The notes beneath the pieces are model-generated. The model did not search any database and was not told the DNA's origin. It saw nothing but the letters and a program-made list of their open reading frames with translations. Both the position numbers and the translations under genes were made by a program. A stretch of 64,000 bases of DNA from Watersipora subatra. Lineage: Eukaryota; Bryozoa; Gymnolaemata; Cheilostomatida; Watersiporidae. Below, piece by piece: positions 1 to 10,862 of the stretch. The DNA lies in the NCBI RefSeq assembly GCF_963576615.1, contig NC_088716.1:60156228-60220227 (forward strand), read 5' to 3'. The number at the start of each line of letters is the position of its first letter. The first letter of the stretch is position 1.

Positions 1-84
1 TGGAGTTGTCTGATCCCCATGGAGTTGGCTGATACCCATGGAGTTGTCTGATACTCATGGAGTTGGCTGATACCCATGGAGTCG
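1..84. repeat. 19-bp tandem repeat, cut by window edge
   Basis: Starts of the motif TGGAGTTGGCTGATACCCA fall at 1, 20, 39, 58 and 77, so about 4.4 copies with small substitutions are visible. The array probably continues left of the window. Confidence 0.85.
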
Positions 85-315
85 CATGAAGGTTCCATCC
101 ACCTGAATAATAAAACATTCAACTAATCATAACTCCACAAATATTTCTATCTTTTAAGTTTGAAAAAGCAATCCGGAATGCAAGTGCCATATTTGTTGCT
201 TCTACATTTCAAGTTATGAACAAAAATTTTGTTGTTAAATTAACGCATGCTCCCACATTCAATTTGCAATAATTAAGTAAATATTGTGTCATGCTGCATG
301 TCCAATCTGTTTAAG
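85..315. other. Unannotated AT-rich DNA
   Basis: I see no coding potential, repeat or structural signal here beyond AT-rich single-copy-looking sequence. Confidence 0.5.
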
Positions 316-710
316 CAGGGGCAGATTTACTGTGGTGCATTTGATGCAAATGCACCACCATAAATATGGCAAAAAACTTAAAAAAAAGACTTAAAATCCA
401 TCAAGAATTGAGTAAACTACAATTCATTTCACTGAGAACTTGCTTTGGGAGGAAATGAACAAAAACGGCCTAGTAGAGCTCGTTATAACAAACGAGTTTT
501 AATAACATTGACCTGAATTTGTTTAGCTTATAAACAAATGAGAGTGGTCCCAATAAACATCCCCAATTGAGCCACATCTTTTTTCAAAAGAAGTACCACA
601 AGCAATTTTGAAAGCAAAATGTCTCAAAAGAAAGGTCAAGAACGAACTTTGGATCATTTCTTTCGACGACAAAACAACAATTCAAAAAAGTATGCCCTAA
701 TATGTCTGTT
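316..710 (+). mobile_element. Remnant of a hAT transposon 5' end with the start of its transposase
   Basis: The stretch opens with CAGGGGCAGATTTACTG followed by a GTGCA-rich near-palindrome, which resembles the terminus of hAT elements. About 300 bp in, an ATG at 620 opens a short frame beginning MSQKKGQERTLDHFFRRQ. That is the style of the N-terminus of ZMYM/KIAA1586-like hAT transposases (basic start, then a TLxxFF motif). The frame stops within 40 codons and nothing further of a transposase follows, so this would be a truncated copy. The class call rests on motif resemblance only. Confidence 0.4.
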
Positions 711-1512
711 TTATAATAGCATCGTTATGTAGCTAATACTACGAAACATTTTTATGGTAGTTTGCAGAAATTATGGCTAATTTCTGCACAGCCAAACCAA
801 ATGGCTGTTGAGGTTTTGTGATTGGTTTTGTCTTGATTTTATTTTATTGCACAAATGTTTGTTAACTTTCTGTTTACGTGTAATCTTGATATACATAGTA
901 TAAGGAACATTATAAAACACCAATTTAATTAATCATATCTAATGTCAATTTTTACCTCTAAACTTGTTGTTTGCTGCAAATAAATGATTACACTTGTTTT
1001 GTTTTTTGTGGGTGTTATATAATAACACCAACATCCAGTACATTACAGCTGCCATTGCAGTTATTTTATTGCACTGCAGTGCCATTTGACTGCTAATATT
1101 GCATTTCTCAACCATCAGTACCCTTTCTGTTTTCAATATCACTTTGGTCGTGGGCTGTATGACAGGAGAATTTTGTGTATATTTATCACGGAGATGCACT
1201 AAACTACATAAGAAGTTAAACATAGTTATGTACATGTACCATCAGGCATTTAATGTTCAATTGGCTGGTTTTATCTCATCAGGTTGGTAAAATATAGACT
1301 ACTTGAGCAGTTAACCTGAGCAGTGTTAAAATATCTCTGTGATCTTTCTCCTCAATTGTATAAAAATGCGGTAAACAATGAATTTGTGCACTGCGTCTTA
1401 TTGTGGCATTATATGCTTGTAAAGCACCAGAATGTACCAGGAATGCCTGTAACCTTTCTACCGTTGGAGACGGATTGGGATGGATCTTGAAGGAATGTTT
1501 TAAGGCATCATG
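711..1512. other. No recognisable gene
   Basis: The open frames here are under 100 codons, use low-complexity AT-rich composition and have no recognisable motif. I see no repeat structure. Confidence 0.4.
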
Positions 1513-1552
1513 TTTAAACTAACAAAACAAAGCTTTGTTTTGTTAGTTTAAA
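1513..1552. repeat. Perfect 40-bp palindrome
   Basis: Twenty bases on the left (TTTAAACTAACAAAACAAAG) are followed at once by their exact reverse complement; the centre is between 1532 and 1533 (AAGCTT). There is no spacer. Flanking bases do not pair. It could be a cruciform-forming site or the collapsed remnant of a transposon. Confidence 0.95.
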
Positions 1553-2838
1553 GCAGTTTAGTGGCAGATGATCTTATGTAAAGCACAACTTAACTTACAT
1601 GTGCCAGTTGCAAACACAATGTACAGTCCGGCTGCGTGGCATGATGACATACTAAATATGAACTCAGAATACAGGTAAAATTGGTAAAATTGAAAACTGT
1701 GAAGCAAGTAGTGTTAACTTAGCCTTTCTACAAGATGTTTTATTTGGAATAAAACCTTTTGAATAATTAATTTTTGGTCAATTTTTAGCTTAGACTGTAT
1801 GTTACAAAATGGTTTTTTAAACATATAAGCTACCTTGAAAGACTTTATTGATTTATTAAAAATACATGTCAAGTTGATTTTAAACACACACATTTTAAGT
1901 CAAGAAAAACAGGCTTGCTATAAATTCTGATGAGAAATCAAAACACTACATACAAAACTTCTGACATCAGATTTTGAGAGACACAATTATTAGCAAGCAT
2001 AATGGCTTCCATCTGTAATCAATCAAAGGTTTTCCTTTTGGACAACCTATATAGTTGACCTTCAAGAAATTGTAAAGGTCCAGTAATGCTGCTGTCATAT
2101 AGCACACCTGTGGTGTGCCAACTTGGTGATTTCTGGCAGAGCCACTATAAAGGTACAATCACATCAAGACGATTCATCAAAGTTGCTTTCAACGTGACAA
2201 AGTCTGTTTGGTGTAAAGCGGTAAACAGTTGTAAAAACTGTTTTATCTTAGTCACCGGCAAAAGATCGGTAAAATGCAGTATCTATCGCAAAACAATTTT
2301 CTAAGTTGCAACGTCACTAAAATCATGGCAATCACTACAGCAGCTGCAAAAGAATTAATTGTTGTAGATTATAGCAACATTTTATGGACATTTTTGTACT
2401 GATATCTTTCTGTTATGGGTTCATATAAATTAAAGCATTTCAAAGTGGCTGACAAATAGAAGTGACGGTCAATTGAAGGGTGGCACCATATTTTTCAATC
2501 TTTTTGTACTGGCTTTCGAGGTGGCAATCAAATAAATGTGGCATTCAAATATAATTGTTTTACAGTTTTACAGAGTTGCAACCACGACATTATATATGAA
2601 GCCACTCACCTGCAGATTATTTTTTTCCAAGTTCAATGGCAGTATGTTGAATAATGGTGTGACTCCTTTTGTGTTCATGCTGATAAGTGGTCAAAATGGA
2701 ATGGATATTTATGTTGCATTTCACTGACAAAAAAGTGTCCCATTTTTATAATAAGAATTTGAGATAGTTTGGTGTGAAGCCTTTGTAAAAATGTATTTCA
2801 AATTAGAAACAGATTAGAAGCTGTTCCAGCTCCGACTC
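1553..2838. other. No recognisable gene
   Basis: Only short frames (73 codons or fewer) are open on either strand and none shows a family motif or convincing splice context. Confidence 0.35.
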
Positions 2839-3020
2839 TCTATCTCTCTCCCTCTCTCCCCTCTCTCTCTCTCTCTCTCCCTCTCTCCCTCTCTCCCTCT
2901 CTCCCCTCTCTCTCTCTCCCCTCTCTCTCTCTCCCTCTCTCCCTCTCTCCCTCTCCCTCTCTCTCTCCCTCTCTCCCTCTTTCCTTCTCTCCCTCTCTCC
3001 CTCTCTCCCTCTCTCTCTAG

Positions 3021-3055
<35 letters not shown>

Positions 3056-3238
3056 CCCTCTCTCTCTCTCCCTCTCTCTCCTCTCCCTCTCTCTCCTCTC
3101 TCTCCCTCTTTCCCTCTTTCCCTCTTTCCCTCTTTCCCTCTTTCCCTCTCTCCCTCTCTCTCTCTCTCCCTCTATCTATCTCTCTATCTATCTCTCTCCC
3201 TCTCTCTCTATCTCTCTCTCTCTCTCTATCTCTCTCTG
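2839..3238. repeat. Pyrimidine-rich CT microsatellite
   Basis: About 400 bp of interrupted (CT)n, with CTCTCCCT, TTTCCCTC and CTATCT variants, in near-complete strand asymmetry. Frames open across it encode only Arg/Glu runs and are artefacts of the repeat. Confidence 0.95.
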
Positions 3239-4108
3239 CAGAAACACAACTCCAACAAATCGTCCTAGTAAGAGAAATAACCGTAATAAAAGAAAACCTC
3301 ATACTGCTTGGTGTAAGCCATAAATGATGTAACAGCTTTAAAGATATTTATACCTTTAACTGAAAGCAACAAAATCTATCTGATTTCGCATGAGATTTCA
3401 CAATGAAAAATTCAGTCTTGTTGTTATAGTTTTATAGCCAGATATCTACATTTTAGATGCGTATTGCTAATCAAATTACATGTAAGTCTAATGCATGCTG
3501 CCATTTATTAATACAATCATTGATACATTTTTATTGCTAACAATTTAGAACTTTACTTTTGATTAAACATTGGTGGTGCTTTTTTATCAAACTTATTTTA
3601 ACATAAAGTTATTTTTCTCTAAAGCAGTTTTGTTAATGAAAATATTTTGAAAATCAAGTAAAAATTAAATATGGCTAAATGAGCTCGTTATAAGCCAATG
3701 AAAATTGAGCAGACTATAAGCTACGCCTGAGCTAACCGATAGCATTGCCTTTCTTAGCATCTCTGATGAATTAAACCTCTATCACAATCCTCCAGCTTGA
3801 TTGAGATTAGAAAGCCTCTTAGAGTAGCTAATACAAGAGGCTACTATACAATAAGTAATTGCAACAGCCAATACAACACATCATTATGCAATAATAACTT
3901 GCATAGCGTTCAGCTGGTCTATTGGATAATGCTTTCTAGAGGCACACTATAAAGATCGAAAGAGGTAAGTTGCTTCAAAAATGAGTTTTAACATTACAAG
4001 TAATATTTGTGAAGCAAATTAGTATGTATTATTATTGAACTTGTGATCATCTCTCAAATTATGATTGATACGCTAGCATTGATGAGAATGTATTGACTGT
4101 TTATAGAA
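3239..4108. other. Region upstream of the NCS-like gene
   Basis: This is the 5' flank of the calcium-sensor gene that starts at 4109. A good donor-like GTAAGT at 3965 could end a non-coding first exon, because the frame before it has a stop a few codons upstream. I cannot place a promoter. Confidence 0.3.
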
Positions 4109-4231
4109 ATGGGGTTGAACTGCTGTAAGGGCTCTAATGAGACATTGTCGGAGGAGGAAATCATATGCATACAGAGTAACGCTCCTAATGCCACTATCGA
4201 CGTTATTAGATACTGGTTCAAAATATTCATC
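4109..4231 (+). CDS. NCS-like gene, exon 1 (N-terminal lipidation motif)
   Basis: ATG at 4109 opens 41 codons ending exactly at a consensus donor (ATC|GTAAGT at 4232). The peptide begins MGLNCCKGSN and includes an acidic LSEEEI stretch and IRYWFKIFI, which matches the first helix of NCS proteins. The longer open frame on the opposite strand at 4073-4426 is a shadow of this exon. Confidence 0.7.
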
Positions 4232-7200
4232 GTAAGTCATTCCTTTGAGCATCTTGACTACTGAATATCCATCGAGATGCTGACAGCTACCATGCTTGCA
4301 ATAAGACATGTTATGAAATACCTTGACCTGGCACTGGTAGACCTTAAATCTTCCGCAGACTTCATTGCAGTATGTTGCTGTTAGTCCCACAATACATCGG
4401 TGATTGTCTGTAATAACATCGTTCACACTATCACTAACTCATTTGCATTTACATCAGAGAATAGTCCGCAGCCTAGTTCTCTTTATACAATGCAATAGCA
4501 GAAATGATGAGATACTATATCCACAGCGACTAACATGAAGGATTGCTTGATCATAGATGAAGTAATCCGAGACAGCTAATCACTATCCGGGAACTAGTGA
4601 CATTGCTCTGACTGTCATGAATGCATGGTAAAATATTAGTAAAGTTTGATAGATAATCTTTCTCAACACATCTGCATCTGCATCTGCATCGCCTATGTAA
4701 TGGCATCAGTATATTGACTAATAATTAGATTAATTATTTCCTGACTTCTGTTACGCCCAAAATCAAACTTACAGTAGAAATTGTGTTAGCTTTAGTCTCA
4801 TCCCATTATATTAATAAATACCTTCCATAATCTGCAGGAAGCCTATCCTGGCGATGATATACCTAGAGAAAGAATTGCTGCTATATACCGGGCTTATTAC
4901 ACTGGAGTGAATAGAGCTCACTTTTACCAAAGAATCGTCAGGAGGTACGGCGAAGAAAGCGACTATGCACTGAACTTCAGAACTTTCATGATAGCCGCTT
5001 TTGATGTGGTGCCACCTCAGCTGAACAAGTTTGACTTAGGCTTCGCCATGTTTGACTCTAATCGTGATGGCTTTGTCAACTGGAGAGATTTCTATCGAGT
5101 TGCAAAGGTAAGTGTGACGTTCTGCTGTATTTTTGGTATAAAGAACTTGACGTTGTTCTGGACAGACAAGTTTACATTCAATTAAAGGATTTTACAATCA
5201 GTTGCCCCAAAAACTCTTGAAAACCAGCCACTCTTGAGCACCTCAGACATGTAGCATGTTCCTCAAATGCTATAAACAGTTGTTGTGGCTTATTGGGGTG
5301 AGAATAGAGCTGTTTGCACTCTCAGGTATGCAGTATGCAGACACACAATTCTATTTTAATAACAAATGGCAGAACTGTATGACTGCCCTATATTTATAGA
5401 GTTTAAACATTTGAATGCGGCATGCAATTTCCAAAAAAGCTAAAGTCATGCTAAAACCTATAATGCCATTTAACGATTTTCTCTGGAATAATGTCATTGA
5501 ATGAAAGTGCAAGTGAGCTATTAACAAAGAATAAGTATTTATGTTACATACATGTAGCTAACTTATTGGTCTCAGCAGTTTAAAAAATTGTTGGTTGTTG
5601 ATAGGGAAAATTTAAAAAAGTTGCTAAAAATTTTGCTTTATAGTTGCCTGTATATTGCTAATTCATTCAGGAAGAAACACTCTGTCACAAATCTACATGC
5701 TGTAAAATTTAGACTAGTAGAAGTATGCAATAGATACCACGACAACATTGAAAGTCCAGAAAAAGTTGTCTAGTCAATATTTTTAACTTAAATTGGTGAG
5801 TTCTTCACTGTCAAGTGAGCTTTTAATTTTTGACAGTAGGTATGGTCAATTACGGTCTGTGTATATACTTGTGTAAGCTGAATTGATAATGTGAAGATGA
5901 CTCCCAGTACACTTTGGCTTTAGTATTCAGTGCACTACTAAAGTCTTGTGTAACTAGTGATACAATGTATGAGCACGAGTATGAGCAAGGTTGGATATGT
6001 TAAACTAATCAAAATAAGTCAAGTCACTAAAAAGAAACTTGCCTAATTTCTTTGGAAAAATGACTATTTTGTATGCTTTGCAAATGAGACACCAACACAA
6101 CGGGTTAAAAATGTACTTAACCATCCGAAACTGCAAGTGATTTCTTGATCTCATCAGAATTTAGAGATCTTAGAGTTAACCATTCTGTGTATTATATTGA
6201 TAATTAGCATGTGGTAAAATACAGGATCATATTGATTATTAGCATGTGGTAAAATACAGGATCATATTATTTATTAGCATGTGGTAAAATACAGGATCTA
6301 CCTATTTAATGAAAATTTTCACAATAAGTAAAACTCACAAGTTATACTAGCAGAAATTATCAAATATGTCACTCTGTTACCCGCAATTCATCATAAAGTT
6401 TACAAAACTGACAAGCTAGCACTATTCCTCTATTGGTTTGTCTCTTCCTTTGTTGCTCTGCCTATTCCTCCATCCTTCCCTCCATCTGAGGTTAGCGAAC
6501 AATGCCCTTAGCTTTTTGGCAGAGCCCAGTGGTCTCAGTGGTCATGTTCAGCATAGTAGGTATACTAACACCATGGTTAATGGTCTGCATCAAGAGTTTT
6601 AGCCCCAGATTTGTCTACCCATATTGTAGCCAGTAGAAGGAAGTATAACTAAAATACAGCCCATTCCTGGTGCTGGTGACCAGACTGCCAATAAATTAGA
6701 GTTACTTCTTTCTTATCAATTCCGGATTATCCGCTTCTTTGTGAGAAGTCTGAGCATTTTTGGAATGCAAGTAATCAGTAGTAGGAATTCCCTATTTTCT
6801 ATCATGACCCATCATAATGTTTCCATTAGCCAGTCTAATATACAATTATTTTGAATATAAACAGCTAAGAAAGTGTATGGTTATTATTACACCTAATAGT
6901 TGGATATAAAGAAATGTAGAGTTAAATTTGTGAGAAGACAAAGATTTTGGTGGTTGCGATGGCTCTATTAAATTTACCATCTCATAATTATGAGACCATA
7001 AAAGCGTCTATTAAGCACGAATAAACATATTTGATTCAAAATCAATTCAAACGATGAGTTATATAGGGGTCAAAATGTAGAAATAATTGATAGTGATAAA
7101 TTTACTCTCAGGGATGGAGTGGTCATTAACAAATTCAAGTCAATCTTTTCCATTATTCCTCTTTTATAAAATGATGAAAAGTTGCAGAAAAACCAAGAGG

Positions 7201-7756
7201 ACTACATTTATTGTTAGAACGCTCAGTCTGGCGACTGAACCAATCGAATTGTAGCAATCGCATTGTAACTCAAATAATTTATCTATCAGATAGTACAAAT
7301 TTGCTTCTTAGCCAAGGGTAGGGTCCTTAACAGTCTGTTCATCAATACAAAGTTGGTCCTTGGAAAATCTGAAATATTATCTGCTGCATCAATCCAGAAT
7401 TTTTCTCTTCCAAATCAACTGCTAGGAAATTTGAACAGTAGAACCCTTGTACTCTCAGCATCAATTGATTTTCACATTGGAGACGCTAGCTGCACATGGC
7501 ACGTATTTTCCTATTATAGGGTCATTTCATCATGGCTGGTGTAGAGTATCCTGGTTTACCTGCTGAAAAGGTCGCTGATGAGATAATAGCATGCTTAGAT
7601 TGTGACCACGAGGACTCCATATCCATGAAAGAATTCTACCACAGAATTCAAGACAGAGTGCTCGAAGATCCTTTAATTTATGACAGATTATTTTTTGTAG
7701 ATAAAATTTCTATGGCACTGATTGCCATAGCTAATCATTTATCTACCTACCCGTAA
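4109..7756 (+). CDS. Neuronal-calcium-sensor-like EF-hand protein, three exons
   Basis: Exons 4109-4231, 4838-5107 and 7520-7756 are all phase 0 and join into a 209-residue protein, close to the usual 190-200 aa of the NCS/recoverin family. The N-terminus MGLNCC has the Gly2 needed for myristoylation plus two cysteines that could be palmitoylated. The layout matches NCS proteins: a helix with an RYWFKIF motif, two degenerate EF hands, then EF3 (residues 114-125, DSNRDGFVNWRD) and EF4 (about residues 154-165, DCDHEDSISMKE). EF3 has Asp instead of Glu at position 12, and EF4 lacks the usual Gly at position 6. By family, such proteins switch membrane targets in response to calcium. The exact subfamily is unknown. 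The stop codon overlaps a donor-like sequence, so a further exon is possible. Confidence 0.75.
4232..4837 (+). other. Intron 1 of the NCS-like gene
   Basis: Starts GTAAGT and ends CTGCAG. It holds a short CATCTG repeat (4672-4690) and nothing else that I recognise. Confidence 0.65.
4838..5107 (+). CDS. NCS-like gene, exon 2 (EF1-EF3)
   Basis: The 270-bp exon (90 codons, phase 0 both sides) lies between acceptor TCTGCAG and donor AAG|GTAAGT. It carries degenerate EF1 and EF2 (LNFRTFMIAAF has kept only the exiting helix) and a canonical-looking EF3 loop starting FDSNRDGFV at exon residue 72. Confidence 0.85.
5108..7519 (+). other. Intron 2 of the NCS-like gene
   Basis: A 2.4-kb intron with GTAAGT donor and TATTATAG acceptor. 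It contains one 35-bp triplicate (listed separately); the rest shows no gene or mobile element I can name. Short frames at 5588-5773 and 7353-7544 have no motif. Confidence 0.6.
6195..6300. repeat. 35-bp tandem triplicate
   Basis: AGCATGTGGTAAAATACAGG recurs at 6206, 6241 and 6276 with AT-rich linkers, giving three copies of a 35-bp unit inside the intron. Confidence 0.9.
7520..7756 (+). CDS. NCS-like gene, exon 3 (EF4 and C-terminus)
   Basis: After acceptor TATTATAG, 78 codons continue in frame to TAA at 7754. EF4 reads LDCDHEDSISMKEF with acidic ligands at 1, 3, 5 and 12. The tail (IYDRLFFVDKISMALIAIA) is hydrophobic, as is common in the C-terminal helix of this family. The end reads CCC|GTAAGTAG, so the TAA stop lies inside a perfect donor core and alternative splicing is conceivable. 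Confidence 0.75.
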   Translation, partial: GHFIMAGVEYPGLPAEKVADEIIACLDCDHEDSISMKEFYHRIQDRVLEDPLIYDRLFFVDKISMALIAIANHLSTYP

Positions 7757-8803
7757 GTAGCGTCCTATAAAATAACTAAACCTGATACAATTCAACTTCA
7801 GTAGTGGTAGATTACTTATACACCGAGAACAATTTGAAACTATCTCAAATTACCTGGTCCCAGTATGATAGAACAGGTGTATTTAATTAGTTCTATTAAA
7901 ATCCAACAACTTCTTAACTCTTTTGTATGGCTCCAATTTTATAGCTGAAGTATAATCAGTGTTTCTGTTATTTCTTTTTGAACAAGCCTTCTCTGACATT
8001 AGTTTCTAGAATAGTTCTTCAAGCAATAATAGATTCACATCATCAAACTTGTAGGCTTTTGATCTAGTCAGTGTCACATCATTTCAAAAGCTAAAACATT
8101 TCTCTAAACTCAAGCCTTAGAACAGAAGTTAAAATCTTTGGCTTTATCATTTACATAATAACAGAATGAAGGAATAACAAGGAATAATGCATTTAAGCGG
8201 AACCTGATTAACTGTAATTGTTTCATCACGAGACAGACATTGCCGAAGGATGTTGCAACAGAAGTGAGACTGGCTTTACTAAAATTATATAACTGTAGTT
8301 GTTGTTTTTTTTAAGATTTTATGCTACTTTGTTAAATTATGAGTGAGTTGTCACCGACTTAATTTTGTTATAAAAAATTTAACTGCCTAAAATTGTGCCT
8401 AATTTATTAGATGATGTTCCCACATTGTGCAGATGGATGAAAACCTTGATTGCCTTCTAAACTTATTCACAATGAAGGCAGCACATAAAGCTGTTGAATT
8501 GCTAGGATATCTGTCTCTCTCAACATTTTATAAACTCAAAAATAGGCAGAAGTAATTTTACGACGGTCAAAGATATTAACCAGCTGTGCAATTTTTTTAA
8601 TTCATAAGAGAAAACATTCCCTGGCTCTTGTAGAAGATATCTTAAGTGGACCATCTTGCTGGCTTTTTGCAGTTGATGTAGTCATTTGAAACTTATTCTC
8701 AGTGCTTTGAATGCTTTTAGACAAGTAATATAAATATAGGCAGCCTATTGAGTTCAACATGAAAGTTGTGATGCGTGACAGCAGTGAGTATAACCTTAAG
8801 AAT
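7757..8803. other. 3' flank of NCS-like gene
   Basis: Presumed 3'UTR and intergenic DNA. I see no clear polyadenylation signal close to the stop and no other gene. Confidence 0.4.
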
Positions 8804-9230
8804 CACTGTTTCCATGACTCGCATAATCCGCATGATTCACATAATTCGAATGATTCACAAGTTGAGTTACTTTGCAATGGAGCGTCTCAATGAACACCTG
8901 GCGATGCGAATTTAAGGAAAATTATAGATCCTATTGGAAAATCGCTGTTTCCGATTGAGTATCCGGTTTGACTCGCTGATTTCTTGTGCTGTCATTGTTA
9001 CGTAGATACTACGTGTTGACAATGATTATAAACTAATGCACCTTCCATTCAACCAACCAGGGACTCCGAAGCTAAGGGTTGTGGAAATGAAAGAAAGTGG
9101 GAATGATGAGTGAAGAAGCAACAACATTTATTATTCTATTTCTCTAACAAAATTAAAAGTATACTACACCGCAACTATAGCCTAACTATAGCTAAAGATC
9201 CCTATCATGGTCCAGAGTATATACATACAT

Positions 9231-9268
9231 CAATGATATACAGCCCCCATGGGGGCTGTATATCATTG
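9231..9268. repeat. Perfect 38-bp palindrome
   Basis: The left arm ends ATACAGCCCCCA and is followed directly by its exact reverse complement; the centre is at 9249/9250. The GC-rich core would form a stable cruciform. Confidence 0.95.
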
Positions 9269-9368
9269 CATACATTCAAACTATAGCTAACGAGCCCTAT
9301 GGTCAGGAGTATATACATTCATGGATACTGGAAAGGTTTAGTTGGATGGTAGAATTGGATATAGTAGG

Positions 9369-9422
9369 ACATGTAGTACCATCTAATAGTAGTTGGATAT
9401 ACTATTAGACGGTACTACATGT
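9369..9422. repeat. Inverted repeat, 23-bp arms and 8-bp loop
   Basis: Arms 9369-9391 and 9400-9422 pair with a single mismatch (ACATGTAGTACC on the left, GGTACTACATGT on the right). Confidence 0.85.
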
Positions 9423-9931
9423 AGATGGATGGAACTTCAGTGCAAACACGCAAACAACATCAGTTTGGGTTTCTATGTTTTCAGCCAGCCGACTAAATTT
9501 TATTGTAACAGGAAACAACGGTTTTCCAAAAGGATCTATAATTTTCCCGAATTTAACACCAGTGCTTGACCCCGTAGGTCAAGTATTAGTCTAATTAATG
9601 ACTCTATAAATAGCTACGGAGTCTTGTCACGCTTAGCTTAGCAGCGATCGTTAGGGATGTTGGCGCATTGAGACTGCTGAAATCGAAATAAAAACGACTG
9701 AAGCGTGAAAATGTTTTTAATGTAATAGTCATCGATATTCTAATGCGCATTAATCGCAAGTATCAAGTATCGTTTCCATGATTCGCAAGCACGATGGATT
9801 CGATAAAGCTTTGCGGGTCGCAACACTCGCTTAGCTTGTGGATTTTGCGGATTAGCTTGCCGTTTTCATGACGCGGATAACTTGCGGATTGTCTCAAATT
9901 TGCGAATAATGCGCGTCATGGAAATGCAGTG

Positions 9932-10671
9932 AATAACCAGCGTACAATGATCTACTACAACCTCAGATGCCTGGCTAAGTTGGGTTAAATTTCTGGTTGT
10001 ACGCTTTCCTACTAACTAATGAATCATTGGTCAAAAATGTGATATTGTTTTTCTGCTGATAATTTGTGGCATGTGAAGTTACAAAATAGTAAATAGTTAC
10101 TTTTTAGATTTGATCCTGTCATCTTTTTGAAGTGAAAAATGTTCAATGCAACGCAATAAGTTTATATCATTGAGAGCTGGCAAAGATATTTATCTTTATT
10201 TTAGCATTTGCTCTAGTTTACAGAAAAAACTATAAAGGAGATTGTAACTTGAAGCAAAAGGCATATAGTTGGTGTCAAATCAAATAACAACACATCAGTA
10301 ATTTCAATCCTTGATAATTATTGTAACTAGCACTACAGACTTTATAGTGTTGACCTGTATTTGACCTTTACAAGTGCTTGACTTGAATTGACACAATAAA
10401 TATGAATTATCTTCATCAGAACTACATCAACGAAATATGGAGTTATTTACCTGTAGCAAACCTATAGTCTAATATTAATTATTTTACTGTAATTCTTTAG
10501 ACACTATCAAACACAAGAATTGCCTTTTAATTGCCTTATACCTTTTGCTATGGAGACTAGTGTTACGGACTATTGAAATATACAGAAAGCACCTAGCAAG
10601 AGTTAGTAAGGAAGAAAATAAGAAAGATTGAAGGCTGTTGATATATGATGTGATTGTGCTCTCACAAGTGA
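9932..10671. other. Downstream flank of the sushi gene
   Basis: This lies 3' of the minus-strand sushi gene and probably includes its 3'UTR. A minus-strand AATAAA (plus-strand TTTATT at 10195-10200) lies about 470 bp past the stop and could be the poly(A) signal. Confidence 0.35.
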
Positions 10672-10862
10672 TTATGGTACAGCACAAACCACGTCATTAA
10701 CATTCCCGCACTTGCACAAACTAATATCAAATAGCTCTCCAGGAGGACATATATCTAGAAGTGGAGAGTAACCAAATGGGACATAGTAACTAAAGTATTT
10801 CTGACAGTTGGTACCAGGAACTATTCCTTGGATCAGAAGGTCTGGGTAAGCAACACACTCTC
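10672..10862 (-). CDS. Sushi gene terminal exon: chitin-binding type-2-like domain
   Basis: Acceptor TTTTGCAG precedes a frame of 62 codons ending TAA (plus strand 10672-10674). Six cysteines are present, with the spacing CVAYPDLL...NCQKYFSYY...DICPPGELFD...LCKCGN...VC. The CPPGELFD core and the aromatic-rich stretch after the second cysteine are typical of CBM14/peritrophin-A domains. A Ser stands where the third cysteine of that family usually is, and an extra Cys sits in LCKC, so the disulfide pattern must differ. The domain follows CCP35 directly and ends the protein. Chitin binding is inferred from the family. Confidence 0.65.

Larger units (their letters stand above)
8804..9931. mobile_element. 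1.1-kb non-autonomous DNA transposon with imperfect TIRs and internal hairpins
   Basis: The ends are inverted copies: the left starts CACTGTTTCCATGACTCGCA and the right, read on the other strand, starts CACTGCATTTCCATGACGCG, and similarity continues to about 30 bp. Both sides are flanked by AAT, a possible 3-bp target duplication. The sub-terminal region is dense in CGCA/TTGCGG words. Inside are a perfect 38-bp palindrome (9231-9268) and a 23-bp inverted pair (9369-9391 with 9400-9422). No coding frame is present. The family is uncertain; a 3-bp duplication would suit PIF/Harbinger. Confidence 0.55.

Noticed and set aside
3045..3302. Arg/Glu-rich 85-codon frame on the minus strand
   Set aside because: Pure by-product of the CT microsatellite.
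4073..4426. 117-codon frame on the minus strand with many cysteines
   Set aside because: It is antisense to exon 1 of the NCS-like gene, which has ATG, matching phase, a consensus donor and a family-like peptide.
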